Counted from the first letter of the stretch, positions 35,385 through 45,504 are shown. The stretch is 64,000 bases of DNA from an uncultured Flavobacterium sp. (GCA_937773775.1 CALJVL010000021.1:1-64000); one strand, 5' to 3'. A program made the numbers and translations. Notes: generated from the letters alone by a model not told the origin.

Positions 35385-35576
35385 TTAAGCTGCGAACAAC
35401 GCTGCAAAACCAATACCTTCAATAAGTGCAGCTGCAATAAGCATAGCTGTTTGGATTTTCCCTGAAGCTTCTGGTTGACGAGCAATAGCGTCCATTGCTG
35501 AACCACCAATTCTACCAATACCTATACCTGCTCCAATAACGATTAATCCAGCTCCTACAACATTTAAACCTTCCAT
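35385..35576 (-). CDS. atpE: ATP synthase F0 subunit c
   Basis: Membrane rotor ring subunit of 63 residues, two helices joined by the polar loop AIARQPEASGK (30-40). The ion-carrying carboxylate is E53 in LIEGIGFAAL. It is followed by Gly-Ile rather than Ser/Thr, and helix 1 lacks the Gln of sodium-binding rings, so the enzyme is probably proton-coupled. Helix 1 is glycine-rich (GAGIGIGRIGG), as required for tight packing. Confidence 0.96.
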   Translation of the reverse strand: MEGLNVVGAGLIVIGAGIGIGRIGGSAMDAIARQPEASGKIQTAMLIAAALIEGIGFAALFAA

Positions 35577-35658
35577 AATATATATAATTAAAATTAAAAA
35601 TTCTTTTTTAAGGTTCTATTGTTTTTGCCTTAAAGACTTTCGACCTTACGGCATTTAA

Positions 35659-36816
35659 CTAATGAACTTCTTCATGATGATGTTCTTCTACAGCTGAACC
35701 GAAGTACAATGCAGATAACAATGTGAAAATATACGCTTGTAAAAAAGCTACCAGTATTTCAAGTATAGAAAGCGCAAACGATAATCCAAAAGATAGAGTG
35801 CTTCCGATCCAGCTTTTGAAAATAAACATTAAACCAATAATACTCATCAGTACAATATGTCCTGCAAAAATATTTGCATACAAACGTATCATTAATGAAA
35901 ACGGCTTAATAACAGCTCCTAAAAGCTCTATCGGAGCTAGTACGATACGCATTACTTTTGGCACACCTGGCATCCAGAAAATATGACTCCAATAATTTTT
36001 GTTGGCTGTCAAATTTGTAATTAAAAACGTCATTATTGCTAACGCGAAGGTGATTGTCAAATTTCCAGTTACGTTTATCCCAAATGGCATCAATCCAAAT
36101 ATGTTTAGGAACAATACAAAGAAAAATACAGTCAGTAAATAACTCATGTATCTCTTATAATGTTTTTCACCAATATTAGGGATAGCGATTTCATCACGAA
36201 TGAACAACACTAAAGGCTCAAACATTCTACCAGCACCTGATGCTATTCCTCCATTTTTACCATATGATTTTGCCAATCCGGTGAATAACAAAAACATCAA
36301 CAATGAAGCTATCATTACAGAAAATACCGTTTTGGTAATAGAAAAATCAATTGGACGTACATTGGTTGGAAAACCAGTTTCTTCGTCTTCTGTTATTTTA
36401 CCATCCGCAGAATCCAATTTATAAATTTTACCGTCGTGATGATTGATTTTATAGAAATTACCATTTGATTCTGCAACTGCTTCTCCATGATCAAATCTAG
36501 CAGATGAGAAAAACTGAATCCCATTATCCCAAAGGATTACCGGTAAAGGGAAACCGTAGTGCTCTCCTTCCACGTCATCTGCGAAAAAAGTAAAACTATG
36601 AGAATCTAATACGTGATGACCTATAAATGCTTTAATTTCAGATTTTACATCTGTAGGTTCAGCATGATCTCCTTCGTGTGATTGTTCCGTAACCTCTTGA
36701 GCCATTTCAGTATTAACTTTTACAGAATCCACTTCTGGATTTGCAAAACTCATTAAAGGAAGACACGCTACAAAAGTTGCTATTATAAATCTAATTGGCC
36801 TATTTGAAATCACCAT
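35659..36816 (-). CDS. atpB: ATP synthase F0 subunit a
   Basis: Stator channel subunit. It has 385 residues from the ATG at 36816; an upstream start at 36870 is less likely. A signal-like segment (RFIIATFVACLPLMSFA) comes first. A Bacteroidetes-type extension of about 120 residues then contains DNGIQFFSSARFDHGE, and the membrane part follows from about residue 170. The essential arginine lies in SLMIRLYANIFAGHIVLMS, and the following helix reads LEILVAFLQAYIFTLLSALY. A His-rich tail (EEHHHEEVH) ends the protein. The extension is probably extracytoplasmic and its role is unknown. Confidence 0.96.
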   Translation of the reverse strand: MVISNRPIRFIIATFVACLPLMSFANPEVDSVKVNTEMAQEVTEQSHEGDHAEPTDVKSEIKAFIGHHVLDSHSFTFFADDVEGEHYGFPLPVILWDNGIQFFSSARFDHGEAVAESNGNFYKINHHDGKIYKLDSADGKITEDEETGFPTNVRPIDFSITKTVFSVMIASLLMFLLFTGLAKSYGKNGGIASGAGRMFEPLVLFIRDEIAIPNIGEKHYKRYMSYLLTVFFFVLFLNIFGLMPFGINVTGNLTITFALAIMTFLITNLTANKNYWSHIFWMPGVPKVMRIVLAPIELLGAVIKPFSLMIRLYANIFAGHIVLMSIIGLMFIFKSWIGSTLSFGLSFALSILEILVAFLQAYIFTLLSALYFGSAVEEHHHEEVH

Positions 36817-36935
36817 AACTATTAAATATCTTAATTTTTTACGTTTCTGAAATTTGGTGCAAATGTACATTTTTTATTAATATTCAAAAGAATAAAAAAC
36901 CTTATTTTTTCCAATTCTTCAATGTCATTTGAGAT

Positions 36936-37346
36936 TTATTGCTTTCTGTTCAATATTCTTATTGTTAAAACAGTTTCAATTGTCAAAAACAGAGCGAATA
37001 TCATAAAAAAATTAATTTTCTCTATTGAATTATCATGCGTATTGAGTTGCAAGATAGGCTTTAAAATTAAATAACAAAAAATCAATTTGACACTTGTCCC
37101 TAATAGAAAAGACATTCCTGTATTGTCGAAACTTCGTTGCTTTACTTTTAGTACAACTATAAAGACGAGAATAGACATTCCTAAAAACAACAAATACAGG
37201 GTTTCCATTGAATACAGGAAACGAGCTTCATTAAATTTCAACAAGTGAAAAATCAATTTATGAATGAAATAAGCAACTCCTGCCAATAGCACCAAATTTA
37301 AGATTGGTTTGTAATTTTTTAAATTCATTGGGTAGGTTTTGGCCAC
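36936..37346 (-). CDS. Small membrane protein preceding atpB (DUF6168-like)
   Basis: A 136-residue protein with four predicted membrane helices (about 13-30, 46-65, 76-95 and 112-130). It occupies the slot where other bacteria place AtpI, a helper for c-ring assembly or magnesium uptake. The similarity is in size and topology only. A second ATG (MNLKNYK, seven codons in) is an alternative start. Function not established. Confidence 0.7.
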   Translation of the reverse strand: MAKTYPMNLKNYKPILNLVLLAGVAYFIHKLIFHLLKFNEARFLYSMETLYLLFLGMSILVFIVVLKVKQRSFDNTGMSFLLGTSVKLIFCYLILKPILQLNTHDNSIEKINFFMIFALFLTIETVLTIRILNRKQ

Positions 37347-37438
37347 GCAGGACTAGGACTAAAAGTTCTTTTTAAATTTAAGCTATCGGGGACTAGTAAT
37401 GTAAACCGTTGATTACTTTAATTCTTTTCCATAACAAA

Positions 37439-37669
37439 TTATTGTGATTTGTTGATTTCATTCACTTGCCGTATGACATTATATAGAGCCAAGCAAACTC
37501 CTACCATAACAAGGATTTTGTTGAAATAAACCTTGGGATTTGGATGGTTTTCATCAAGCCAGTTTCCCGCATAGGAAAATACGAAGATGATAACACCCAT
37601 TTGGATTGGTATGTTAATAAGGGCAAACCATTTACTAGCTTGTTTTTGTTTGTTTGGTTTCTTGTCCAT
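37439..37669 (-). CDS. AtpZ/AtpI family protein
   Basis: A 76-residue protein with two hydrophobic helices (ALINIPIQMGVIIFVFSYAG and YFNKILVMVGVCLALYNVIR), separated by the loop NWLDENHPNPK. This matches the AtpZ/AtpI pattern with its Gly-x-x-Leu-Asp loop. Such proteins assist F0 assembly. Its start overlaps the bactofilin stop by 35 bases, indicating translational coupling at the head of the atp operon. Confidence 0.85.
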   Translation of the reverse strand: MDKKPNKQKQASKWFALINIPIQMGVIIFVFSYAGNWLDENHPNPKVYFNKILVMVGVCLALYNVIRQVNEINKSQ

Positions 37670-38045
37670 CGGAAAGAATTAGGTTTTTTATGTTGGTTTT
37701 CATTATGCAAGAAGCGCTAAAATCAGCACCAGGCTCTACGGATAATTTTCCTACCGTCACCTCACCGTGAATGCTTGCGTTTAATTTCACGTTAAGGATT
37801 TCAGTAACTTGAATATTCCCATTAACTTTACCTTCTATATCTGCATTATTGCAAATGATATCTCCCATAATAATTCCGCTGGGGCCAATGACTAATTTCC
37901 CAGTAGATTGAAAACTGCCTATTAATTCCCCGTCAAGCCTAAAGTCAGCTTCAGAGATTATATCTCCCTTGATAACGGTTCCTTCAACTATTCTATTGGT
38001 TTTCCCTAAAAGTTCGGTGTAGGGCTTCGCTTTTTTATTAAACAT
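37635..38045 (-). CDS. Bactofilin (polymer-forming cytoskeletal protein)
   Basis: A 136-residue bactofilin. The short N-terminus (MFNKKAKPYTELLG) is followed by the repetitive right-handed beta-helix core with its six-residue rhythm: GTVIKGDIISEADFRLDGEL, GSFQSTGKLVIGPSGIIMGD, then ICNNADIEGKVNGNIQVTEI. Bactofilins polymerise without nucleotide and help shape the envelope or place enzymes. It lies 2 bases after sprE and overlaps the AtpZ gene. The sprE-bactofilin-atp order is usual in Flavobacteria. Confidence 0.9.
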   Translation of the reverse strand: MFNKKAKPYTELLGKTNRIVEGTVIKGDIISEADFRLDGELIGSFQSTGKLVIGPSGIIMGDIICNNADIEGKVNGNIQVTEILNVKLNASIHGEVTVGKLSVEPGADFSASCIMKTNIKNLILSDGQETKQTKTS

Positions 38046-38047
38046 GT

Positions 38048-40695
38048 TTATTCGGTTTTTAATGCTAAATAAGCATTTAGATTTTTATTGATTTGAATTA
38101 CTTTATAATTTTCATTAGTGATCACAATCGCAGTTTCGCTAATTTGATACTTCTTGCTTTCCTTCAACAGAGAGACTATATGTCGAGCGTTTGCTTCACT
38201 GTTTAAACCATCTATTATAATCAAATTTTCTTGACCCGTATAAAGATCGAACGAGTAACTTAAATTTTGAAAATCAATTTCTGAAATGAATTCCTTGATT
38301 TTATCTTCAGTTGCTACTGTACTTTTATCCTCTTTTGTTGCTACTTTATATATAATTTTCCATTTTCCAGTATCTTTATCACTAAAATTAATTTGTTCTA
38401 AAAAAGGAATTTGATTCGCTAGAATTTCCTGCGCATTTTTGCCTTCTTCAGTATTCGAATAATTACCCGCTACATATTGCAATGCCGATTTATAGGCCGG
38501 CAATCCCTTAAGTTTTCCAATGGTATTCGCTTTTAGCAATTCAAATTTTGAAACAATTTCATCACCAGAAAATTGATTAATCAAGCCGTCTAACTTTTCT
38601 GAAACGGCAACGTACTCTTCTTCTGTGAACAATTTGTACCATTTGTTGTAAATCCCTTCTGGGGTACCAATCAATGAAACTTCATCAATACTTGCATTAT
38701 TTATCAATTGTGCATAACGTGAATCTGGGAATTTACTATTAATCTGGTTTTTCATTACCTCCGCCTTGGCATTATCAGTAATTTGGTATGTTTTATATAA
38801 ATTATACATCGCCGGAAGAATTAACTTCTCTTCTGGATTATTCTTTAACAATTGTTCCAGTTTGTTCGTAGCTAATTCGTATTTTTTGAATTTTTCTTTA
38901 TAAATCACTGCAAGCTGATAATAGGCGGAATTAAGTTCCTTAGCAATGCTGTCTATTGCTGTTTGGCTCGTTGGAAGTTGGTTTAAATAGAAATCCGTGG
39001 TGTACTCTTCTACTACGGCGTCTAACTTCGTCAAAGTTTCTTCCTGGGATAGATTAGTAGAATTAATGGTATCCTTTGAAACCCCGTTTGCAATTGCAGA
39101 TGAACCACTTGACGACTGACGCCAATTGCCTTTTAAACTCCTTAGCCCCCATGTTTTTTTGAATTCTATTTTACCATACGCTAACAGTTGTAGGATTATA
39201 AAAGTAAAAAACACTTGCGCTTTGACTTATGTTTGACATCGAGGGAGGCAATAGTGGTGATTTAAGTGCCGGCATACCTTGGCTTTGCTTAGAAATAGCT
39301 GGGTCTATAGCTGACGTTTTACTGTTTCTCTCAATATTATCAAGTTTTTGCTTTTAATTTCTCTTCTACTATTCTTTTATCTTCGTCCTCCTTCTTTAGT
39401 TTTTCTATATAGTTTTCAAAGTACATAATTCTCCCCTGATTCTGGCAAAGAAACGATATTTATGATACTGTCATTTCTTGACGCTAATGCTTCGTATAGA
39501 ATAACTTCGTCCAAATCTTTTCTGATTTTCTGAATTTGAATGAATTCTCTAGTTTTCAGGTCAAGCTTTACTAAAGTACTGTCATAGTACTTCGCAGCAA
39601 TTGGGTATTTTGCTTCCTTGAAATACATATTCCCCAAATTCCTGTAATTCGAAGCAACCAAATATTGGTCCGTAGTTGCTTTTTTTTAGTGAGGCATTAT
39701 AAAATTCCGAAGCTTGTTTCTGATTGTTTTTTTTGTCGTAAAAAACCGCTTTCTGATGGAACAACAGGTCCAGAAATGGTCTGTTTTCACGGTCAGCGAT
39801 TAGTTTGCTATAGTTTTTCAAGAAAGCGGTCGTATCTCCTTTTTGATAATCAAATAATTTGCGCTTTTCTAGCTTGGGATTGAATAAACGTATTTCCTTT
39901 CGGATTTTCTATTCATCTTTATCACCGATTCATAACTATACAACGCACTGTCTTTCTTGCCTAATTCTTCGTAGAGTTGACCTAATATAAACCGATACCT
40001 GGCTCTTTGATCATTTTTTTTTAGTGAATTTTACGGCTAATTTTAATTTCGCTACGGCACTATCCTTTTCCTCAAGATTTAAAAAAGCTTCCGATAAAAG
40101 TGCATTTGCATCAGCAAGGACCTGCTCTTTAAGTTCTTGATCCTTCAATAATTTAGTCATATTAATAACTACCACAGCAATCGTTTCCCAAGCGCATATT
40201 GGCTTTTTCGCGCCAAATTTTAGCTTCATAAATTTTGCTGCTATTGGGGTATTTGTACAATATGTAATTGAATGCGTCTAATGATGGAATAAATCTTTGG
40301 TCAAAATAACGGGCTTTCCCTAGCAGCAAATAGGCTTCATCAATCTGGTAGTTTCTTTCCCTGCCATCAATATTCATGGAATGTTTTTGTATGGCTTTTG
40401 TAGCCTTAGTTTCGGCCACTTCAAAATCCGTGTTTTTAGCTTTTTCTTCTGCGATTAAATCGTCACTTATTTGCATTCTTTCGATAGGCAAGCGTTTCCA
40501 AAAATTGTCGTTTTCGCTGGATTTTAGACTCTCAACACCTTTGTCTAAGCCTATCTGACCGTTATATAAAATATTGTATTTGGTACTCAAAGCATGCGAA
40601 TTCCTTGATAAGAAACTGCTTTTCTTAGTAGAACAGGCTACAAAAAAAAACAACAATCCTACTGCAATTGAATATTTAAGTGAGTTGATTTTCAA
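38048..40695 (-). pseudogene. sprE: SprE/PorW-like T9SS and gliding lipoprotein, about eight frameshifts
   Basis: TPR lipoprotein needed for type IX secretion and gliding in Flavobacterium johnsoniae. The start MKINSLKYSIAVGLLFFFVA has its lipobox Cys at residue 21. The N-terminal part with RNSHALSTKYNILYNGQIGL and ETKATKAIQKHSMNIDG is diagnostic, and the C-terminal third (to 38048) is in one frame. In between the frame changes near 40180, 40014-40022 (T9), 39882-39890, 39851-39860, 39680-39687 (T8), 39433-39436 (C4), 39345-39349 (T5) and 39182. At each place removing one base restores the expected protein of about 880 residues, and no stop remains. That uniform +1 pattern suggests sequencing or assembly error rather than loss of the gene. 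Confidence 0.82.
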
Positions 40696-40782
40696 TGGTA
40701 AACGTTTTTATCATTAAACTTTTAAAAATGTGTTTTAGTATAATGACCGGTAAAAATACGTTTCTTTTTGAAATATAAAACT

Positions 40783-41478
40783 TTAAACAGCGAAAAACGT
40801 TTCCAACTCCTTCAGTGTCTCTTCAGAGGTTTGGATGTCCTTTACTAGCTCTCCTTTGTTTAAGGCAACAATTCTGCTACAAACATCTACCGTATGTTGC
40901 AAGTCATGGCTGGAAACCAGTATCGTTATATCAGGATTTTCTGAAAGTTCTTTTATTACTTTTTTTAATCGGTTTACGGTGGTGGGATCTAAATTAGCAA
41001 AAGGCTCGTCTAGAATCACCACCTCTGGATTACTTATTAATGTGGCGATTATACCCACTTTCTTTTGGTTTCCTTTGGACAAATCACGTAGGTATTTTTT
41101 GTTATTCAAGATTTCCCCATTAAAAAACTCTTCGTGTTTAGACAATAAAGCATCAACGTCGGCTTTATTTTGTCCGCGCAAATCCCCTATAAAATAAAAA
41201 TATTCCTCAGGAGTGAGATAGCCTATCAAAAAGCTTTCGTCTAAAAAAGAAGCTGTAAATGGCTTCCAAGCTTCACTAGTGTTTACCTGAACGTCATTGT
41301 TAATAATGTGTCCTGTTGATGGTTGAATCAGGTCTAATAACAGACTAAAAAACGTAGTTTTTCCTGCTCCATTATTCCCAACTAAACCTAAGCTTTCTCC
41401 TTTTTTTATTTCTAGATTATCTATTTTTAATACGGTTGTTCCGTTATATGTTTTCGAAAGGTTGTTTACTTGTATCAT
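40783..41478 (-). CDS. ABC transporter ATP-binding protein
   Basis: A 231-residue ATPase. It has Walker A GNNGAGKT (34-41), signature LSKGNQKKVG (133-142), Walker B VVILDEP (153-159), D-loop ANLDP and switch His in SSHDL. It resembles the DRA/NatA-type exporters that pair with permeases encoded next door. The permease gene (DUF5687) is 61 bases upstream on the same strand, and a PadR regulator heads the cluster. Confidence 0.93.
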   Translation of the reverse strand: MIQVNNLSKTYNGTTVLKIDNLEIKKGESLGLVGNNGAGKTTFFSLLLDLIQPSTGHIINNDVQVNTSEAWKPFTASFLDESFLIGYLTPEEYFYFIGDLRGQNKADVDALLSKHEEFFNGEILNNKKYLRDLSKGNQKKVGIIATLISNPEVVILDEPFANLDPTTVNRLKKVIKELSENPDITILVSSHDLQHTVDVCSRIVALNKGELVKDIQTSEETLKELETFFAV

Positions 41479-41539
41479 TTTTGAAAAAATTTATTCGATT
41501 AATTGTTGATTTAGTTTGTCGTTTGCTGAAAACAGAAAC

Positions 41540-43009
41540 TTATCCTTTTTGTTTATAAGCGGCAATTGTTGCGTATTTTTCGGACTTATAGATCTTTTCG
41601 ATCAAGGAGAAAGCTTTGTCTTTTAAAGCAAATCCTAATAATCCAACCGATGCCACTAACAGTAGACCCACATTGGCATTTGCTAAAGTTGAGCCTATCC
41701 AATACAATAAAACAGGTAACGCCAGCTGTGGTATCGAAATCAGCATGGTTTTAATATTAAATGCTTTTTTGTCGCCAAAAGCACCCTTACCAGAACTCAA
41801 GTCAATTGGTGTTTTCGTGTAGGCACCACCCAACAAAACCAGATGTGAATTGACACCTATATTATAAATTGCACCTACAACAATGGTTAAGTACACCTGA
41901 AATCCAAAGTAAAGATAGAAAGATGCGATTGTTGTGGTAACTATAGTAGCAATAACCATCAGCCACCATTTAGAACTCAAATAACCTTTATAAGGAACGT
42001 TTTGGGTCATCATTAACTGGTAATAAGCGCTATCCCAACTCGGTACAAATTGCCCGAAGGTGATCAGAAACCCGCCAGAAACAAAAATTCCAGCAAAAAT
42101 GTGCATTATAGGATTGTTATACGCTTCGATTCCGTTTGTAAAAAAAAGAAGTCCATAAAAAAGAAACATAACGCTTAATCCCACAGTAGTCTTAGATCGT
42201 TTGTTCCTTTTGATTAATTTTATGTCATTTTTCAAGAACGTTCCTACGGTTCCAAATTGGTTCAACCACGTCAACTCTTCTGTTTTGGCGATATCAAGTT
42301 TGCTAGTCAATCCAGCATCGAGGTATAAATCATTCTTGAAATACTGGAACGTTAAATAATATAACGCGATTAAAACCAAGACCGGAACGGCAAAAGCCCA
42401 ATAGGTGTTGAAAACAGCATCAAATAATGGTGCGGTATAATCCGTGATATTAAACAATTGATAATACTGTAAGCCGGCTAAAACAGCTACAATTCCAAGG
42501 AAAATAGCGAATAAATTGTCTTTATTACTCAATATTATATTGACAAAGTTATTAATGTACAGCAATGAAAACAGCGCAATAAACCAAAGTATTACTGATA
42601 CTGGATCATAACCTTCGACGATTAAAACAACACTAAATGGAATTAGAACAAATCCATGCACTAAATTAAAAAATGACAAAATAGTTTTTCCCAAAGAGAA
42701 ATGTACAATCGTGGATTTTTCTATGGGGAAAATCAACAAGGGACGAATGTTCATCAAGGGGATTTTTTGCAACATGAACCTGATAACTAAATCCGTCAAT
42801 ACATAGTAAATCATGAATTTATTTACTGTTATTAGAGGATCTAGATTCATTTTCTTTATAATATAAAAAGCTCCAATTCCTAAAGCTAAAAAAACCAAGG
42901 TAAAATAAATGGCTATAAACCCCGTAACGATTTTCAGAGCTATATTAGTTGCGAAAGAAGCTGATCTAGTAAAAGCCTTCCATTCTAGATAAATAAAACG
43001 TTTGAACAT
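41540..43009 (-). CDS. ABC transporter permease, DUF5687 type
   Basis: A 489-residue membrane protein with roughly twelve helices. The opening MFKRFIYLEWKAFTRSASFA is the typical start of DUF5687, with a cytoplasmic amphipathic piece before helix 1. Partner of the ATPase downstream; together they should form an exporter. Substrate unknown. The three small membrane proteins upstream and the PadR repressor suggest a stress- or lipid-responsive export unit. Confidence 0.85.
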   Translation of the reverse strand: MFKRFIYLEWKAFTRSASFATNIALKIVTGFIAIYFTLVFLALGIGAFYIIKKMNLDPLITVNKFMIYYVLTDLVIRFMLQKIPLMNIRPLLIFPIEKSTIVHFSLGKTILSFFNLVHGFVLIPFSVVLIVEGYDPVSVILWFIALFSLLYINNFVNIILSNKDNLFAIFLGIVAVLAGLQYYQLFNITDYTAPLFDAVFNTYWAFAVPVLVLIALYYLTFQYFKNDLYLDAGLTSKLDIAKTEELTWLNQFGTVGTFLKNDIKLIKRNKRSKTTVGLSVMFLFYGLLFFTNGIEAYNNPIMHIFAGIFVSGGFLITFGQFVPSWDSAYYQLMMTQNVPYKGYLSSKWWLMVIATIVTTTIASFYLYFGFQVYLTIVVGAIYNIGVNSHLVLLGGAYTKTPIDLSSGKGAFGDKKAFNIKTMLISIPQLALPVLLYWIGSTLANANVGLLLVASVGLLGFALKDKAFSLIEKIYKSEKYATIAAYKQKG

Positions 43010-43056
43010 GGTTTGATGATTTGGTTTTACAATAAGTATTTAAAAGTAAGAAAATG

Positions 43057-43764
43057 TTACAGCTTTTCTAATTTATATTCTGGGTAAGTCGCAAGTAAAT
43101 ATTCTTCTGCCTTGGCTGGAATAACTTTAAATATGATAAAAAGCACTAGACCAAATAGCATCAAAAAGAAACTTAAGCCAAGTATGTAATAGTCATTTCC
43201 TAAAAAATCATCTGCATGATTAAAGATTTGAGCGAATATATTAAACGGAAAATAAATAATTACGGCAAAACCCCCATATTGATGAATTATTTCTTCAAAC
43301 AACCATTTTTTTTCTGCTGTTTGTTTTTTCTTTTTTTTGAGGAAACTGTCTTTGATTAACTTATAAAATGCCAGCACTAATAAACTAATATAAAAACCAA
43401 TAAAAATCCATTTACCATAAATACCTACCTTCAAAACACTAAACAATCCCAGCGTCAGTAATACAGTCAAGAAAATCTTTGGGACTCCAAAGAAATCTTT
43501 TAAATGTTGCCGCACCAAACCGTTATACTTTTTACCTAAAACTGCTTGACGTTTTTCTACCACATCCATAAACCCAAAGACACCAAACTTCTTGAATTCG
43601 ATATTTAGGGCTTGATCAAAACTAAGTTTAGGATTTTCTTCCCATTGCGTTTCAATGGCATTTGCGAGATGATCGACTAGTTCTGATTGCAAATCATACC
43701 ATTCCACATAATGCTGGCGAGTAAAAGTGAACAGCTGGTCTATTTGTTGGGTGGTTAGTTTCAT
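43057..43764 (-). CDS. Paralogous membrane protein 3 of the PadR cluster
   Basis: A 235-residue protein. The N-terminal soluble domain of about 80 residues starts MKLTTQQIDQLFTFTRQHYV and contains SELVDHLANAIETQWEENPK. Membrane segments follow from about residue 95, with four helices. The N-terminal domain is shared with the two genes upstream (MKLT-x-QQ, then D/E-L-x-DH-LA-x-xIE), so the three arose by duplication. It overlaps the preceding gene by 4 bases (ATGA). Such domains often go with PadR regulators (DUF1700-like), but the role is unknown. Confidence 0.75.
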   Translation of the reverse strand: MKLTTQQIDQLFTFTRQHYVEWYDLQSELVDHLANAIETQWEENPKLSFDQALNIEFKKFGVFGFMDVVEKRQAVLGKKYNGLVRQHLKDFFGVPKIFLTVLLTLGLFSVLKVGIYGKWIFIGFYISLLVLAFYKLIKDSFLKKKKKQTAEKKWLFEEIIHQYGGFAVIIYFPFNIFAQIFNHADDFLGNDYYILGLSFFLMLFGLVLFIIFKVIPAKAEEYLLATYPEYKLEKL

Positions 43765-44435
43765 ATAACTTTCATTTTGTTTTCAAATTGAAAATGTTTG
43801 TAAAAAAGCTTTAGACTCCCATAAATTAAAAACAAATAAATCAACGTTGTAATTAAGGAAAATACTTTTATTTCTATGCTTTTATTAAAAGGCAGAATAG
43901 GGAAACAACCAAAGCCAATTAGCAAACCGTAAAGCAGAAGCAAATTAAAATTTTTGTTAAACCGGAATAGATGAGTGGTCTTTATTTTAGATTTTAAAAT
44001 GTATAATTTACCACTTGTCATCAATAATGCGCCAACTACGGCTGATGCTTGCAAAAAAAATACAATTGCTAATAAAACTGATGGCTCTTTAAACTCATTA
44101 TTAATCAATAAAATTAAAATCGTAAATAAACTGGCAATAATTCCTGCAGCAATTAGTTCCTTTTTCTTGTCATCGGCAAATTTATCCGAAATAATCTTTG
44201 GAGCTAAAAACCCATAACCCAATAATAAATTATGAGATGTTGGTCTCAATTGCGGTTTCCATCTTTCGAACACCTCTTTTAAAATAACCTCAAAAGCTTT
44301 ATCTTCAGTACTGATTTCCGACTCAATTTCCGTAGCAATATGATCTAATAATTCAAACTTGATATCGTCATAGACAACTCCGTTTAAAACAAAGGTTTCT
44401 TCTATCGTTGTGATTTGTTGGTTGGTTAGTTTCAT
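43761..44435 (-). CDS. Paralogous membrane protein 2 of the PadR cluster
   Basis: A 224-residue protein. The front domain reads MKLTNQQITTIEETFVLNGV, then ELLDHIATEIESEISTEDKA. About five hydrophobic helices follow from residue 90. It is the most diverged of the three paralogues: its helical part differs in sequence, and the front domain lacks the W-Y motif of the others. No known function. Confidence 0.75.
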   Translation of the reverse strand: MKLTNQQITTIEETFVLNGVVYDDIKFELLDHIATEIESEISTEDKAFEVILKEVFERWKPQLRPTSHNLLLGYGFLAPKIISDKFADDKKKELIAAGIIASLFTILILLINNEFKEPSVLLAIVFFLQASAVVGALLMTSGKLYILKSKIKTTHLFRFNKNFNLLLLYGLLIGFGCFPILPFNKSIEIKVFSLITTLIYLFLIYGSLKLFYKHFQFENKMKVI

Positions 44436-44443
44436 AGCAAAAA

Positions 44444-45115
44444 TTAAATCAGTTGGTATTGGTTTTTGATTCTCGAAGCGACTTTATTGGTAATCTGATA
44501 ACCCGTAATGATTAATAAAATGCCCAAAACCCAAAGAAAATAAAAAGGTATGTAAAACAAGTAATTTTCAGGAAAGGTTTCTTTAAAGCTGTTAACAAGC
44601 ACAATAGCAAAATATGAAAATGACATCGATCTATTGTTAACCTTCAAAACCGTTTCAAGCGATAAAAACTTTTTACCATTTATCTTTCTGTATCGATACC
44701 AATTAATCATTGTAAGCATAGAGAGAGTCAACAAAGTTCCATATAGTATTTTGATGTAAAATGAAATATCTTCAAAATAAAAAGATATTCTATAAACTAC
44801 AAAAACCATCAAAATACTCAATGCGATTTTAGGAAATTTCAAGTATTCCGAAACCATTTTTCGTTGGTTCAGATTAAATTGCTTTTGCAAAATTTTTCTT
44901 CTTTCGGCTTCTATTTCTTTAAAATAATTTCTTCCAAAACGTTCTTCCGCTTGATATTTAACCTGATGAAAAGAAAGTTTCGTGTCTTGTTTCCACATTT
45001 CTTCCATAATCGAAACTAAATGATCGGTCAATTCTATTTGCAATTCATACCATTTAATATCATGAGAAGCTACATAATCAAAAACAGCATCTACTTGTTT
45101 TGTGGTTAGTTTCAT
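44444..45115 (-). CDS. Paralogous membrane protein 1 of the PadR cluster
   Basis: A 223-residue protein. The front domain is MKLTTKQVDAVFDYVASHDI, then KWYELQIELTDHLVSIMEEM and LSFHQVKYQAEERFG. Four membrane helices follow. The front domain is close to that of the third paralogue. The LSFxQ and xxRFG positions hint at a common protein-binding module. It starts 10 bases after the padR stop, so repression by PadR would cover the whole set. Confidence 0.75.
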   Translation of the reverse strand: MKLTTKQVDAVFDYVASHDIKWYELQIELTDHLVSIMEEMWKQDTKLSFHQVKYQAEERFGRNYFKEIEAERRKILQKQFNLNQRKMVSEYLKFPKIALSILMVFVVYRISFYFEDISFYIKILYGTLLTLSMLTMINWYRYRKINGKKFLSLETVLKVNNRSMSFSYFAIVLVNSFKETFPENYLFYIPFYFLWVLGILLIITGYQITNKVASRIKNQYQLI

Positions 45116-45125
45116 AGCATAAAAA

Positions 45126-45461
45126 TTAAATGGCTAGTTTCGGATTCACTAAACTCTGCATATTCCGGATAAAATCTTCCATTTCTGCAAGTCGGTTTAC
45201 CGTTTCCTTTTCCCCCGTTTCAGTCAGTTTATAATATTTGCGCATGCGGTTGTCTACCCTTTCTATCTCTACATCCAGAATGCCTTCGGCTTCGAGCTTG
45301 TGCAAGGCAGGATACAAAGCGCCCTCGGTAATATTGAGTTCGCCTTGAGTAATACCTTTTACTTTTTGGGTGATTTCGTAACCATACATCTTGCCATTTT
45401 CCTCCAGCAACTTCATGATGATGGTGTTTAAACTTCCTTTATACAATTGTGAGTTTTTCAT
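45126..45461 (-). CDS. PadR family transcriptional regulator
   Basis: A 111-residue winged-helix regulator. The PadR core is clear: NTIIMKLLEENGKMYGYEIT, then KVKGITQGELNITEGALYPA and LHKLEAEGILDVEIERVDNR, with RKYYKLTETGE as the wing. The short helical tail mediates dimers. It leads a minus-strand cluster of three membrane paralogues and an ABC exporter, which it very likely controls together with itself. A repeat-rich candidate operator lies just upstream. Confidence 0.93.
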   Translation of the reverse strand: MKNSQLYKGSLNTIIMKLLEENGKMYGYEITQKVKGITQGELNITEGALYPALHKLEAEGILDVEIERVDNRMRKYYKLTETGEKETVNRLAEMEDFIRNMQSLVNPKLAI

Positions 45462-45504
45462 TTTTTAATCATTGCGAGACAAGTGACAATCTCATTTTGA
45501 AAAA

